NCBI GenBank assembly: GCA_016193465.1
Contig: JACPSE010000170.1
Coordinates: forward strand, 1-53,262
Reading direction: 5' to 3'
DNA: 53,262 nucleotides
Source: Deltaproteobacteria bacterium
GTDB taxonomy: Bacteria; Desulfobacterota; Binatia; UBA9968
The notes under the pieces are model-generated. The model made no database searches and had not been told where the DNA came from. It was given only the letters and a program-made list of their open reading frames with translations. The position numbers and the translations under genes are program-made. Below, one piece after another: positions 18,802 to 26,754 of this stretch (within the stretch, counting starts at the first letter, position 1; every line of letters starts with the position of its first letter).

Positions 18802-19908
18802 GTGATTTCGCTGACTGATCTCGTGAAATCCTTTTACGGAAGGACCGGGCAGCGGGGGACCGTCCGAGCCGTGGACAACATTAGCCTGGTGGTGCCAGGC
18901 GGGAGTTTGGTTACCCTATTGGGGCCTAGCGGCTGTGGTAAGACGACAACTCTCAGGTGCATCGCCGGTCTCGAGAGGCCCGATGGCGGCGAGATATCCA
19001 TTGGCGGACAGACGGTCTTCTCTAGCCGAAGATCTATGAACGTGCCACCGCACAAGCGGCGCATAGGAATGGTTTTTCAGTCCTATGCCATATGGCCGCA
19101 TATGACCGTTTACGAGAACGTGGCCTACGCCCTTGAGGGCTCCAAGCTCTCCAGCAGGGAGAGCAAAGAGAAGGTAGGGAAGGCGCTTGCGTTGGTGGGT
19201 CTCTCCAAGTTGGAAAGTCAGCCGGCGCCGCATCTGAGCGGTGGCGAGCAGCAGCGCGTGGCGGTGGCCAGGGCATTGGTCAGCGAGCCCGATGTGTTAC
19301 TATTCGATGAGCCTTTAAGCAATCTTGATGCGAAACTCAGGGAAACCATGCGAAGAGAGCTGCGCCGGCTTCAGAAGAGCCTGGGGATAACGGCCCTTTA
19401 CGTTACGCACGACCAGACAGAGGCCCTTGCCATATCGGACCTGATAGCGGTGATGAACAACGGCAAGATCGTGGAGATTGGCGAGCCAAGCGACGTTTAT
19501 AACCGGCCCAGGAGCAAGTTTGTGGCTGAGTTTATCGGGCAGACGAACATCCTCGTAGGAAGGCCTTTAAACAGCCGCGGACCTGGCGAGTTCGCCAGTG
19601 CGGAGACAGCCCTTGGGGTGATCTTCTATAGGGTTCCTGATGATGGCAGGGTCAGCGTTCAAGAGGTCCTCCTCTGTATTCGACCAGAAGATTTAGAGAT
19701 TTCTGTGGCGCGTCCAGAGCAGGAAGAGAATGCTTGGCGAGGAAAGATTATTGCCATGTCATTCTTGGGACCTTATCAGGATTGCGAATTGGAGGCAGGA
19801 GAAACGGTGCTGAGGGCGCATATTCGTCGAGAGATGTCCATAAAAGTGGGTGATGAGGTCTGTATCAAGGTGGATCCATCGCGGTGTATCCCACTGGTTT
19901 CTGATTAA
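18802..19908 (+). CDS. ABC transporter ATPase (FbpC/PotA class)
   Basis: This 368-residue ATPase has Walker A GPSGCGKT (41-48), Q-loop MVFQSYAIWPHMTV, signature LSGGEQQRVAVARAL, Walker B VLLFDEPLSNLD and the switch His in VTHDQTEA. A C-terminal TOBE-like regulatory domain follows from about residue 260 (VLLCIRPEDLEI). It should energise the two-domain permease encoded at 16164. It starts with GTG, 72 bases after the SDR stop, and ends the cluster that began at 11249. Confidence 0.95.
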   Translation: MISLTDLVKSFYGRTGQRGTVRAVDNISLVVPGGSLVTLLGPSGCGKTTTLRCIAGLERPDGGEISIGGQTVFSSRRSMNVPPHKRRIGMVFQSYAIWPHMTVYENVAYALEGSKLSSRESKEKVGKALALVGLSKLESQPAPHLSGGEQQRVAVARALVSEPDVLLFDEPLSNLDAKLRETMRRELRRLQKSLGITALYVTHDQTEALAISDLIAVMNNGKIVEIGEPSDVYNRPRSKFVAEFIGQTNILVGRPLNSRGPGEFASAETALGVIFYRVPDDGRVSVQEVLLCIRPEDLEISVARPEQEENAWRGKIIAMSFLGPYQDCELEAGETVLRAHIRREMSIKVGDEVCIKVDPSRCIPLVSD

Positions 19909-20138
19909 GGCCGTGCTCGCGGAATCAGCGGCCGGTGTTCTCATGCGTAGGTGGGCGTCTGCTTCAGGGCTTTTAGGTCCGCGCGATGCGTGGTGTTAGG
20001 GGTTGATTTATCCGGTGGGGATGGTAAACTCCGTCACTGCGCTTCGTCGCAGGCAGAGAAACAGGATTCAATAGGATTTTAAGGGCCTCTCGGGAGTATT
20101 TCCTCGGGGGGTTTTTATTTTGATTGAGGAGTAAGGTT
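19909..20138. other. Intergenic region before greA
   Basis: These 230 bases contain no recognisable gene. ggccg (19909-19913) and cggcc (19929-19933) could pair right after the transporter stop codon, but no T-run follows. The predicted greA promoter is at 20003-20030. The rest would be greA leader, ending in a T-rich stretch after six G residues near 20105-20120. Confidence 0.5.
20003..20030 (+). promoter_or_regulatory. Predicted promoter of greA
   Basis: TTGATT (20003-20008) and TAAACT (20025-20030) are separated by 16 bases. The transcript would start near 20037 and carry a leader of about 100 bases. Confidence 0.4.
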
Positions 20139-20627
20139 ATGGTAACTCAGGATTCCCGTGTTCCGATGACCTATCAGGGATATCAGCGGCTGTTGGAGGA
20201 GCTTAAGCGTCTCAAGGGCGTAGAGCGGCCAAAGCTCGTCCAAGAGATTGAAGAGGCCCGCGGCCACGGAGATCTTTCCGAGAATGCTGAGTTCCACGCG
20301 GCCAAGGAGAGGCAATCCCTTCTCGATGTCCAGATAAGGGAGATCGAGGATAAGCTGGCCCGTGCTCAGGTAATCGAAGTCTCCAAGCTGTCAGGAGACA
20401 AAGTGGTTTTTGGCGCGACGGTCACTCTGGCCGATGGCAATACCGGCGACAAGATGGTTTACCAGATTGTCGGGGACCACGAGGCGGAGCCCAAGAATGG
20501 AAAAATCTCTATTAGCTCCCCTATCGCCCGTGCCCTCATCGGCAGGTCAGAGGGCGACGAGGTCGAGGTCCGCACCCCTACCGGCATCCGCACCTTGGGG
20601 ATCCTGCGCTTGGACTTTATAGATTGA
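20139..20627 (+). CDS. greA: Transcription elongation factor GreA
   Basis: GreA rescues stalled RNA polymerase by stimulating cleavage of the backtracked transcript. The 162-residue length is normal. The N-terminal coiled coil carries the acidic tip in EEARGHGDLSENAEFHAAKE, where the Asp and Glu coordinate the catalytic magnesium. The C-terminal FKBP-like domain is recognised by NGKISISSPIARALIGRSEG and GDEVEV. ATG 20139 follows gaggagtaagg; an in-frame TTG at 20124 overlaps that ribosome-binding site and is rejected. It stands upstream of the Bat-like operon. Confidence 0.97.
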   Translation: MVTQDSRVPMTYQGYQRLLEELKRLKGVERPKLVQEIEEARGHGDLSENAEFHAAKERQSLLDVQIREIEDKLARAQVIEVSKLSGDKVVFGATVTLADGNTGDKMVYQIVGDHEAEPKNGKISISSPIARALIGRSEGDEVEVRTPTGIRTLGILRLDFID

Positions 20628-20666
20628 ATCTCCCTCTTTTGCCGGACAGGCCTTTTTCTGAGGATC

Positions 20667-22604
20667 ATGTCTTCTATCAGAAAGGCTGCTGTTAGTTCTT
20701 GCCTGCACCTCTGTTTTGCTCTCCTTATAACTCTACCCCTTTATGCCGCAGATCTTTTTTTAGAGCCCGAGGTGGGCTTTCGCGGCCTTTTCCAGCTAGG
20801 CTATCCCTTCCCCTTGACGGTGGAGCTCACCAACCGGGGTCGACCCGTGGAGGGGACTCTGCGAGTCAAGGTCTTCAAAGGGGGAGGCGCGAAAGGAACC
20901 GAATCTTACGCGCTCCATTATCGCAGAGAGCTTTCCCTCCCCGCGCAATCGAGAAGAAGCGTGCAGTTTACAGTCGATCCCGATTCTATCAGTCGGCCGG
21001 TCATCGTGAATTTTTCCGGCCCGGGAGTCCAGGTCGCCAAGGAGATCGATCTGCGACGCCATTTTTCCCCTGCTCCCCTGCTCCTTTTGCTCACGGAAAA
21101 TAACGTTTCTCCTCCTCTTTCTTTGCCCTCCGGCGCACCAGGTCCTCTTGTTTCCATCTCCTTAAGCCATTTACCGTCCGATGTCAGGGCATATCACGGT
21201 GTTTCCACCATTATATTCTACGAGCAATCTCTGCGGGATCTTTCGAGAGCCCAGGGGACGGCCCTGGAGGCTTGGCTTTCTTTGGGCGGCCGCATGCTTG
21301 TTCTCGGGAGTATCTACTACGCCCTGTATCAAGAACCCTCTATAAACCGTTTTCTGCCGGTGCGCGTCACAGGGATCAAAAAACTCTCTGCGGTTCCTGG
21401 TTTGGACAGAATTTACGGGAAAGGCGCCTCACTTGTGAAAAATCTCCTGGCCCAGGATTCTAAATCTGTGGGAGGCAACGTTCTCATAGAGGAGAGGGGT
21501 CTTCCTATCTTGGTGGAGCGGAGCAGGGGAAGAGGAAAGATCCTGTATCTATCTTTGGATGTGGGACGGCCACCCTTATCTCGGTGGGAGGGGCTCCCGC
21601 TTCTTTTCAGAGATCTCTTGGGACCTCCCGGAGAAAGAAGATGGACTCTACAGGCGAGCTGGGACGACTCTATTTTTTCCCAACTGCTCTCGAATCCCGC
21701 CGTGATTTCCGCCTATGTGCCCGTCCGCGCTTTTTTCTTCTTGCTCCTCATCTATGTTAGCGGGCTCGGACTCTTAGTGTGGCTGTGGCAGCATCCGCTT
21801 GTGCCGCGACGGGTCGTAGCCTTTTGTTTTCCACTCTTGGTTTTCTTCTCCTCCCTCGGAGGCTACCTCCATTTTAATCGAGGGGACCATATTCCGGATG
21901 GGGTGCTCCTCTCCTCGACCCTGTGGGAGAGTCTTCAAGACGGATACGTTGAGGCTCAATCCAATGTGGCGCTTTTCTCTACGCAGAGACGTCGTTACAG
22001 CCTTCAGGTTGAAAGGGGGTGGAGCGATCTAGAGCCGATTTCTTCCCATCGAGGGACGCCGAAAGATAACGGCCTGGTGATCGAGGAAGAGGGAAGATCT
22101 ACCCGATTCAGCTTTCCTTTAAGAGAGTGGAGTTACAGGCTTTTTAGGGTTCGATCTTTGGGTTATTTCCCGTTTCGCGCCGGGATCGAGACTAAAGACG
22201 GCAGGATTTTGTTAAAACTTGCCAATCTTACCTCGACGGATCTTACGGACTGTTGGCTAGTGGTTTCCGGGCAGCGTTTCTCTCTGGGCAATATTCCGCG
22301 GGGGTCCAGTCAGATTCGGGAATTTTCTCTCCCTTCGGAGGGGACCTCCTCGCCAGGTGGTTGGCCAAAGAAGATGGATCTCAGAGAAATTCCATTTGAC
22401 GATAAAATCAAGGAGATGCTCCTTCGCTATTCCTTTTTTCCTGAGGATCAAGGGATGGCCCGGTGGGGCGGCGGTGGCGTCCTTTTTTTTGGTTGGGTCA
22501 AGGGTGGCCCCAGACAGGTTTGGGTTGATGACGCGCAGATTCAGGCCTATAACTATACCCTCTTCCGTGTCATCCTGCCCCTGGAAGAGGAAGGGGAACT
22601 ATGA
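20667..22604 (+). CDS. Membrane protein with exported GATase-like domain, unnamed
   Basis: This 645-residue protein of unknown function has a signal sequence at residues 1-28, then a beta-rich domain (30-130) of the kind found in exported adhesion-like modules. A region follows (about 135-300) that resembles glutamine-amidotransferase-like folds seen in Bat-associated proteins, with ALEAWLSLGGRMLVLG. Two membrane spans lie near 351-372 and 383-402, and a further exported C-terminal part follows. It starts the operon of MoxR, DUF58 and VWA genes, and its stop overlaps the next start by four bases. It is probably an envelope component of that system; no enzyme activity is claimed. Confidence 0.72.
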   Translation: MSSIRKAAVSSCLHLCFALLITLPLYAADLFLEPEVGFRGLFQLGYPFPLTVELTNRGRPVEGTLRVKVFKGGGAKGTESYALHYRRELSLPAQSRRSVQFTVDPDSISRPVIVNFSGPGVQVAKEIDLRRHFSPAPLLLLLTENNVSPPLSLPSGAPGPLVSISLSHLPSDVRAYHGVSTIIFYEQSLRDLSRAQGTALEAWLSLGGRMLVLGSIYYALYQEPSINRFLPVRVTGIKKLSAVPGLDRIYGKGASLVKNLLAQDSKSVGGNVLIEERGLPILVERSRGRGKILYLSLDVGRPPLSRWEGLPLLFRDLLGPPGERRWTLQASWDDSIFSQLLSNPAVISAYVPVRAFFFLLLIYVSGLGLLVWLWQHPLVPRRVVAFCFPLLVFFSSLGGYLHFNRGDHIPDGVLLSSTLWESLQDGYVEAQSNVALFSTQRRRYSLQVERGWSDLEPISSHRGTPKDNGLVIEEEGRSTRFSFPLREWSYRLFRVRSLGYFPFRAGIETKDGRILLKLANLTSTDLTDCWLVVSGQRFSLGNIPRGSSQIREFSLPSEGTSSPGGWPKKMDLREIPFDDKIKEMLLRYSFFPEDQGMARWGGGGVLFFGWVKGGPRQVWVDDAQIQAYNYTLFRVILPLEEEGEL

Positions 22605-23347
22605 GCAGGAACCCGGTCTTTCGCGAGGGGATTCAGATCTATCTCATAGAGGGGCATGGCTTTCCTGCCTATTGTTATACCCTGTTGCTCCTCGCCCCGC
22701 TTGAGTTCTTAACCCTTTTCCTTCCCTCCTTGGATCCACAAACTTGGATAGGACCCGCCAATCTTTTCAAGCTCACGTCCGTGGTCACGCTGGTATTGGT
22801 GGTCTATTTTTGTCTGAGGATCACCAATCAGGAGTTTGCGCCTTGGAGATTTCTTCCTTCAAAGCGTTGGCTCCAACAGGAGGGTGTCACCATTCCCAGG
22901 ATGGTCTTGGCTCAGTTTGCCCTCCTCGGCCTTCATGGTCTCCTGTTTATCCTCATCGCATCTCCTCTTCTCATTTGGGCCGGAGCCATTGCCCGGGCCT
23001 CCGCAGCATCCATGCTGTTTACTCTATTCTTCATTCTCTTTTACGCGGTGACCTGTGGTGCTTGGGGTCTGGCTGCAGTCACCCTATGGGAGCGCCGGAT
23101 GGAAAATCGGGAGGTCTTTGTTCGATCCTTCTTCTTCTCCGTAGTTTTTCTCTCAGCCCTCCTTTATCTTCCGCTGAACCCCATTGCTTTCCTCTTATCC
23201 CGGCTGGGGGAAACGGAGATGGCCCCGCTGCTTCTTTGGAGATGGCAATGGTCAGCTCCATTAGTCCATTTCCTTTTTGATTTTTTCCTTTTGGGATCGG
23301 GCCTGGCCCTCTATAGGTGGGCGCTTGGAAGGGAGGTCACCGTTTGA
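22601..23347 (+). CDS. Polytopic membrane protein, unnamed
   Basis: These 248 residues are almost entirely hydrophobic, with about six predicted membrane spans (for example LFKLTSVVTLVLVVYFCLRI and AASMLFTLFFILFYAVTCGA). The overall look is that of an ABC-2-type permease, but no ATPase gene is next to it and no motif proves it. ATG 22601 overlaps the previous stop (ATGA), and the stop overlaps the next start (TTGA). This implies tight translational coupling with the genes around it. Confidence 0.72.
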   Translation: MSRNPVFREGIQIYLIEGHGFPAYCYTLLLLAPLEFLTLFLPSLDPQTWIGPANLFKLTSVVTLVLVVYFCLRITNQEFAPWRFLPSKRWLQQEGVTIPRMVLAQFALLGLHGLLFILIASPLLIWAGAIARASAASMLFTLFFILFYAVTCGAWGLAAVTLWERRMENREVFVRSFFFSVVFLSALLYLPLNPIAFLLSRLGETEMAPLLLWRWQWSAPLVHFLFDFFLLGSGLALYRWALGREVTV

Positions 23348-24780
23348 TCGACGAGGAGCCACTGCTGCGAGAGAAATTTTCCGCTCTTCTCAGATGGGAG
23401 AGAACGAAAAGGAGGGGGAGAATCCTTGGCGAGGTTTTTTTCTATGCCGTCCTGGCCTCCCTGGCAGCCCTTCCTGCGGGGGAGCTCGTGTCTCCTTGGA
23501 TGAGTTCCCTGGCCTGGCCGCCGCTGCTATTTTTGATACTCACGCCGGTTTTTTTCCTGCGGCGTCCATGGGGTAGCCAGGAGTGGCTGCGTTCTCTTTT
23601 TGTCCTGGATAAAACCCTCCGTTTGGAGGCAAGGGGCATCACGGCATGGGAGATTCTAAACCGCAGAGAAAGGAGACCGGGCGAGCTGTTGGTCCTTAAA
23701 GAGACCTGGGAAAGACTCAGGGGCACGGATCTTAAGACCCTCTTTCAGAGGCAGCGCTCCTGGCGCGAAATTTGCGCTCTGCCGCTGCTTCTTATTTGGC
23801 TCCTGTTTGCCTGGCTTGGCGCCGGTCTCGACCGTGGGGGGTTCGTTAACGGGTCCGGTCGCTATCCCTTGGCCCGGCAACTCAAAGAGTTCTCCCGCGA
23901 CCTCCAGGAGAGAGCAAAAGCTCAAGGGCTGAGCGAAAGTCTCAAGGTAGCCCTCGCTTTAGAGGAGGCCTCGGAAAGGAGCCTCAGGGGCGAGCTGAGC
24001 GAAAAGAAGCTGAGCGAAGATCTTGCAGGGATGGCTGGCAAGGTCGGCGATATCTCCCCGGGGCCGGAGGAAACCGATCTCCAATTCTCGGGCACTACCA
24101 GAGAGGGGCTGCTGGACTTGAAAGCAGAGCTTGAGGCTTTTAAATCTACCTTCTCTCTGCGTGACTCCGATAGGCGGGAGGAAAGCCTGGCAACGGAAAT
24201 CCTGAGGAAGATGGGCACTCTTCCCCGCCTCAGCGAGGAGATTGGCAAGCGTCTGCCGTCGCTTCAGGAGATGGGAGAGCTAGAGCTCAACAGCCTTCTT
24301 GAGAAGGTCGAGAAGAGTGTTACGGCAGAGCTAGATCGCCGAATGCTCCGGGAAATAGAGGAGTCTCTCAACCTGCTGCTCCAGGGAGGCGAGGGTCGAG
24401 AGCAGGGAGAGGCCTTGCGCTTGGCCGGGCGGGCATCTCAGGGAGAGTTGTCCGAAGCTGAAAAGATTAGAGGAAAGGGGAATTCTCCCGGGAGTCAGCC
24501 AGGGATGAAGGACCAGGCACTCCAACCGGCCCCTCCCGTAACAGCAGGCGCCGCGTCTCAACTTAAGGGTTTTTTGAGGGAAGGAAAGAGCGGCAGCATC
24601 CCATTGAGAGGAGAGTTTTCGGGCAAAGGAAGCATCGTGTCGCGCCAGGAGTTGCTGACCTCTTACCGGCGACAAATGGAGGAAGAGCTCGCCTCGGAGC
24701 AGATTCCGGAGGGGCTTAAGGAGATGGTCAAGAGATATTTTCTCTCTTTGGGCTTCTCCGAAAGCAAAAAAGGGGAGTGA
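23344..24780 (+). CDS. Membrane protein with long coiled-coil domain, unnamed
   Basis: From TTG 23344 this encodes 478 residues. It has two membrane spans near the N-terminus, a third around LPLLLIWLLFAWLGAGL, and then a long charged helical region (roughly residues 175-480) rich in Glu, Leu, Arg and Ser. It resembles the membrane/coiled-coil proteins found beside MoxR-Bat genes, such as DUF4175-like proteins, but the match is weak. TTG 23344 overlaps the previous stop by four bases and has a good GGAGGT ahead of it, so it is preferred to GTG 23317. Confidence 0.68.
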   Translation: MIDEEPLLREKFSALLRWERTKRRGRILGEVFFYAVLASLAALPAGELVSPWMSSLAWPPLLFLILTPVFFLRRPWGSQEWLRSLFVLDKTLRLEARGITAWEILNRRERRPGELLVLKETWERLRGTDLKTLFQRQRSWREICALPLLLIWLLFAWLGAGLDRGGFVNGSGRYPLARQLKEFSRDLQERAKAQGLSESLKVALALEEASERSLRGELSEKKLSEDLAGMAGKVGDISPGPEETDLQFSGTTREGLLDLKAELEAFKSTFSLRDSDRREESLATEILRKMGTLPRLSEEIGKRLPSLQEMGELELNSLLEKVEKSVTAELDRRMLREIEESLNLLLQGGEGREQGEALRLAGRASQGELSEAEKIRGKGNSPGSQPGMKDQALQPAPPVTAGAASQLKGFLREGKSGSIPLRGEFSGKGSIVSRQELLTSYRRQMEEELASEQIPEGLKEMVKRYFLSLGFSESKKGE

Positions 24781-24782
24781 AG

Positions 24783-25781
24783 ATGGATGCCGTAGCAGAG
24801 ATCCGAGAGAGAATGGAGCTTTCCCGCCGCGCCTTTGAAGAGGTAAAGGCGGAGATGAGCCGCCTGGTCGTGGGCCATCATGAGCTGATAGAGGAGATCT
24901 TTATTGCCCTCGTGTGCGGGGGGCACTGTCTTCTGGAGGGGGTGCCCGGCTTGGGCAAGACCCTGATGGTGCGCAGCCTGGGCGAGATATTAGACCTCTC
25001 CTTCTCCCGCATTCAATTCACTCCGGATCTTATGCCTGCTGACATCACAGGGACCAATGTCCTCACGGATGACCCATCGGGAAAAAAGCTCTTTGAGTTT
25101 CAGCCTGGTCCCATCTTTGCCCATATCGTGCTCGCCGATGAGATCAACCGGGCTACCCCCAAGACCCAGTCGGCTCTTTTGGAGGCCATGCAGGAGCAGA
25201 GCGTGACTGTCGCGGGCAGGATGCATCGCCTGCAGAGCCCTTTTATAGTTCTGGCGACACAGAATCCGATCGAGATGGAAGGGACCTACCCGTTGCCCGA
25301 GGCCCAGATCGACCGATTCTTTTTTAAACTCTTGGTCCAATATCCGAGCCGCGAAGAGCTTGGACGAATCGCTGATCTCACCACGGCCTCGCCGCCGCCC
25401 CCGCTCCACAGGGTTTTGGATGGAGATGACGTGCTGAGGATCCGGGAGTGGGTCAGGGAAGTCCCCATAGCTGAGGCAGTCAAGGACTATGCGGTGCGGC
25501 TGGTGCTTGCCACTCATCCCCACGGGGACGGCGCTGGTTCCAGCGCGCAGAGATTTGTCCTCTACGGCTCAAGCCCCAGGGGGCTGCAGAGCTTGATTCT
25601 GGCCGCCAAGGCCCGTTCTTTCCTCTCGGGACGGCCCAATGTCTCCTTTGATGACATCCGGGCAGTGACGCTTCCCAGTCTCAGCCATCGCATCATTCTC
25701 AACCTTGAGGGTGAGGCAGAGGGGATCACCGCGGAGGGGATCTTGAAGGAAATGATGGAGCGGGTGCCTGAGGTTCTGTAG
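24783..25781 (+). CDS. MoxR-family AAA+ ATPase
   Basis: This 332-residue AAA+ chaperone-like ATPase has Walker A GVPGLGKT (53-60), Walker B VLADEINRATPKTQSALLEA, sensor 1 in LATQNPIEMEGTYPLPEAQ and the arginine-finger segment DRFFFKL. MoxR proteins act with von Willebrand factor A proteins to mature or remodel envelope or metal-dependent enzymes. Here the DUF58 and VWA partners follow directly. ATG 24783 is spaced 5 bases from ggggag; the GTG at 24777 lies on that site and is rejected. Confidence 0.95.
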   Translation: MDAVAEIRERMELSRRAFEEVKAEMSRLVVGHHELIEEIFIALVCGGHCLLEGVPGLGKTLMVRSLGEILDLSFSRIQFTPDLMPADITGTNVLTDDPSGKKLFEFQPGPIFAHIVLADEINRATPKTQSALLEAMQEQSVTVAGRMHRLQSPFIVLATQNPIEMEGTYPLPEAQIDRFFFKLLVQYPSREELGRIADLTTASPPPPLHRVLDGDDVLRIREWVREVPIAEAVKDYAVRLVLATHPHGDGAGSSAQRFVLYGSSPRGLQSLILAAKARSFLSGRPNVSFDDIRAVTLPSLSHRIILNLEGEAEGITAEGILKEMMERVPEVL

Positions 25782-25783
25782 AG

Positions 25784-26677
25784 ATGCCGGCACAGGGCCG
25801 ACCCCGTTTTTTGCAGCCGGAGTTTCTTAAGAAGCTCGAGCGCCTCCGTTTGATTGCCAAGCGGCTCTCGTGGTCTGGCGCGAAAGGGGAGCACCCATCC
25901 CAGAGAAAGGGTTTTAGTCTCGAATTCTCCGACTATAGGAAATACCAGAGGGGCGACGATCTGCGTTATGTCGATTGGAACGTTTACCGCCGTTTGGAGC
26001 GGCTCTTCTTGAAGCTCTTTACAGCGGAGGAAGAGATGAACGTCTATCTCCTCCTCGATACTAGCGGCTCCATGGCCGAAGGAGACCCTCCAAAGATCGA
26101 GTATGCGAAGAGCGTTGCCGCAGCCCTGGGATACATCGGGCTTAAAAACCTCGATAAGGTGGGAGGGGCGAGCTTCTCATCCGATCTCCTCTTGCCCTTG
26201 GAGCTGGGAAGGGGCAAAAAACAAATCCTTACGCTTTTCAATTTTTTAGGCAACCTCTCCTGCGAGGGGGAGACGGACTTGCGGGCCTCTCTCCAATCCT
26301 TCTCCTCCCTCTTTCCGCGAACAGGACTGGTGGTGCTTGTGAGCGACCTCTTCGATCCCCGAGGGGTCCGTGCCGGGCTGGACGATCTGCTGAAAAAAAA
26401 ATACCAGCCTTTGGTTATCCATATCCTGGATGAGAAGGAGCTTTTTCCTGATTCGTGGGGAGACGCCTCGCTCTTCGACGTGGAGAGCAAGCGGGAGAAA
26501 AGGCTTTTTTTGGATGGCGATTTAGTTCGCCGCTTCCGGGAGGAGCTTCAGAACTATCTTGATGGGGTGGAATCGTTCTGTCACAGTCGCCAGATCGATT
26601 ATCTTCTGACCACTACGGCGACCCCCTTCGAGGACTTCGTCCTTCTCACCCTGCGTCAAGTTAAGAGCGTGAGATAA
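25784..26677 (+). CDS. DUF58 protein with VWA-like fold
   Basis: This 297-residue cytosolic protein carries the DUF58 core motif (SDYRKYQRGDDLRYVDWNVY) followed by a von Willebrand A-like domain with an intact metal-ion site, DTSGSM. DUF58 proteins regularly form an operon with MoxR ATPases and are thought to be their adaptors. It starts two bases after the moxR stop. The function is known only at family level. Confidence 0.92.
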   Translation: MPAQGRPRFLQPEFLKKLERLRLIAKRLSWSGAKGEHPSQRKGFSLEFSDYRKYQRGDDLRYVDWNVYRRLERLFLKLFTAEEEMNVYLLLDTSGSMAEGDPPKIEYAKSVAAALGYIGLKNLDKVGGASFSSDLLLPLELGRGKKQILTLFNFLGNLSCEGETDLRASLQSFSSLFPRTGLVVLVSDLFDPRGVRAGLDDLLKKKYQPLVIHILDEKELFPDSWGDASLFDVESKREKRLFLDGDLVRRFREELQNYLDGVESFCHSRQIDYLLTTTATPFEDFVLLTLRQVKSVR

Positions 26678-26741
26678 CAATTATGAATTTTTAATTGTGA
26701 ATTACTGACTCAAGACTCAGCACTAGGAACTCAAAACTTTT
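26678..26741. repeat. Word-like repeat, caatta/taattg and actca family
   Basis: caatta (26678-26683) is inverted as taattg (26692-26697). A run of direct words follows: actgactcaa, gactcagcac and aactcaaaac. It fills the spacer between the DUF58 and VWA genes, just before the GAGG ribosome-binding site. Confidence 0.6.
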
Positions 26742-26754
26742 TGAGGTTGTGTCA

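Noticed and set aside
26749-26754. GTG 26749 as start of the triple-VWA protein
   Set aside because: It lies two bases from the GAGG site, whereas ATG 26755 is at a normal distance.
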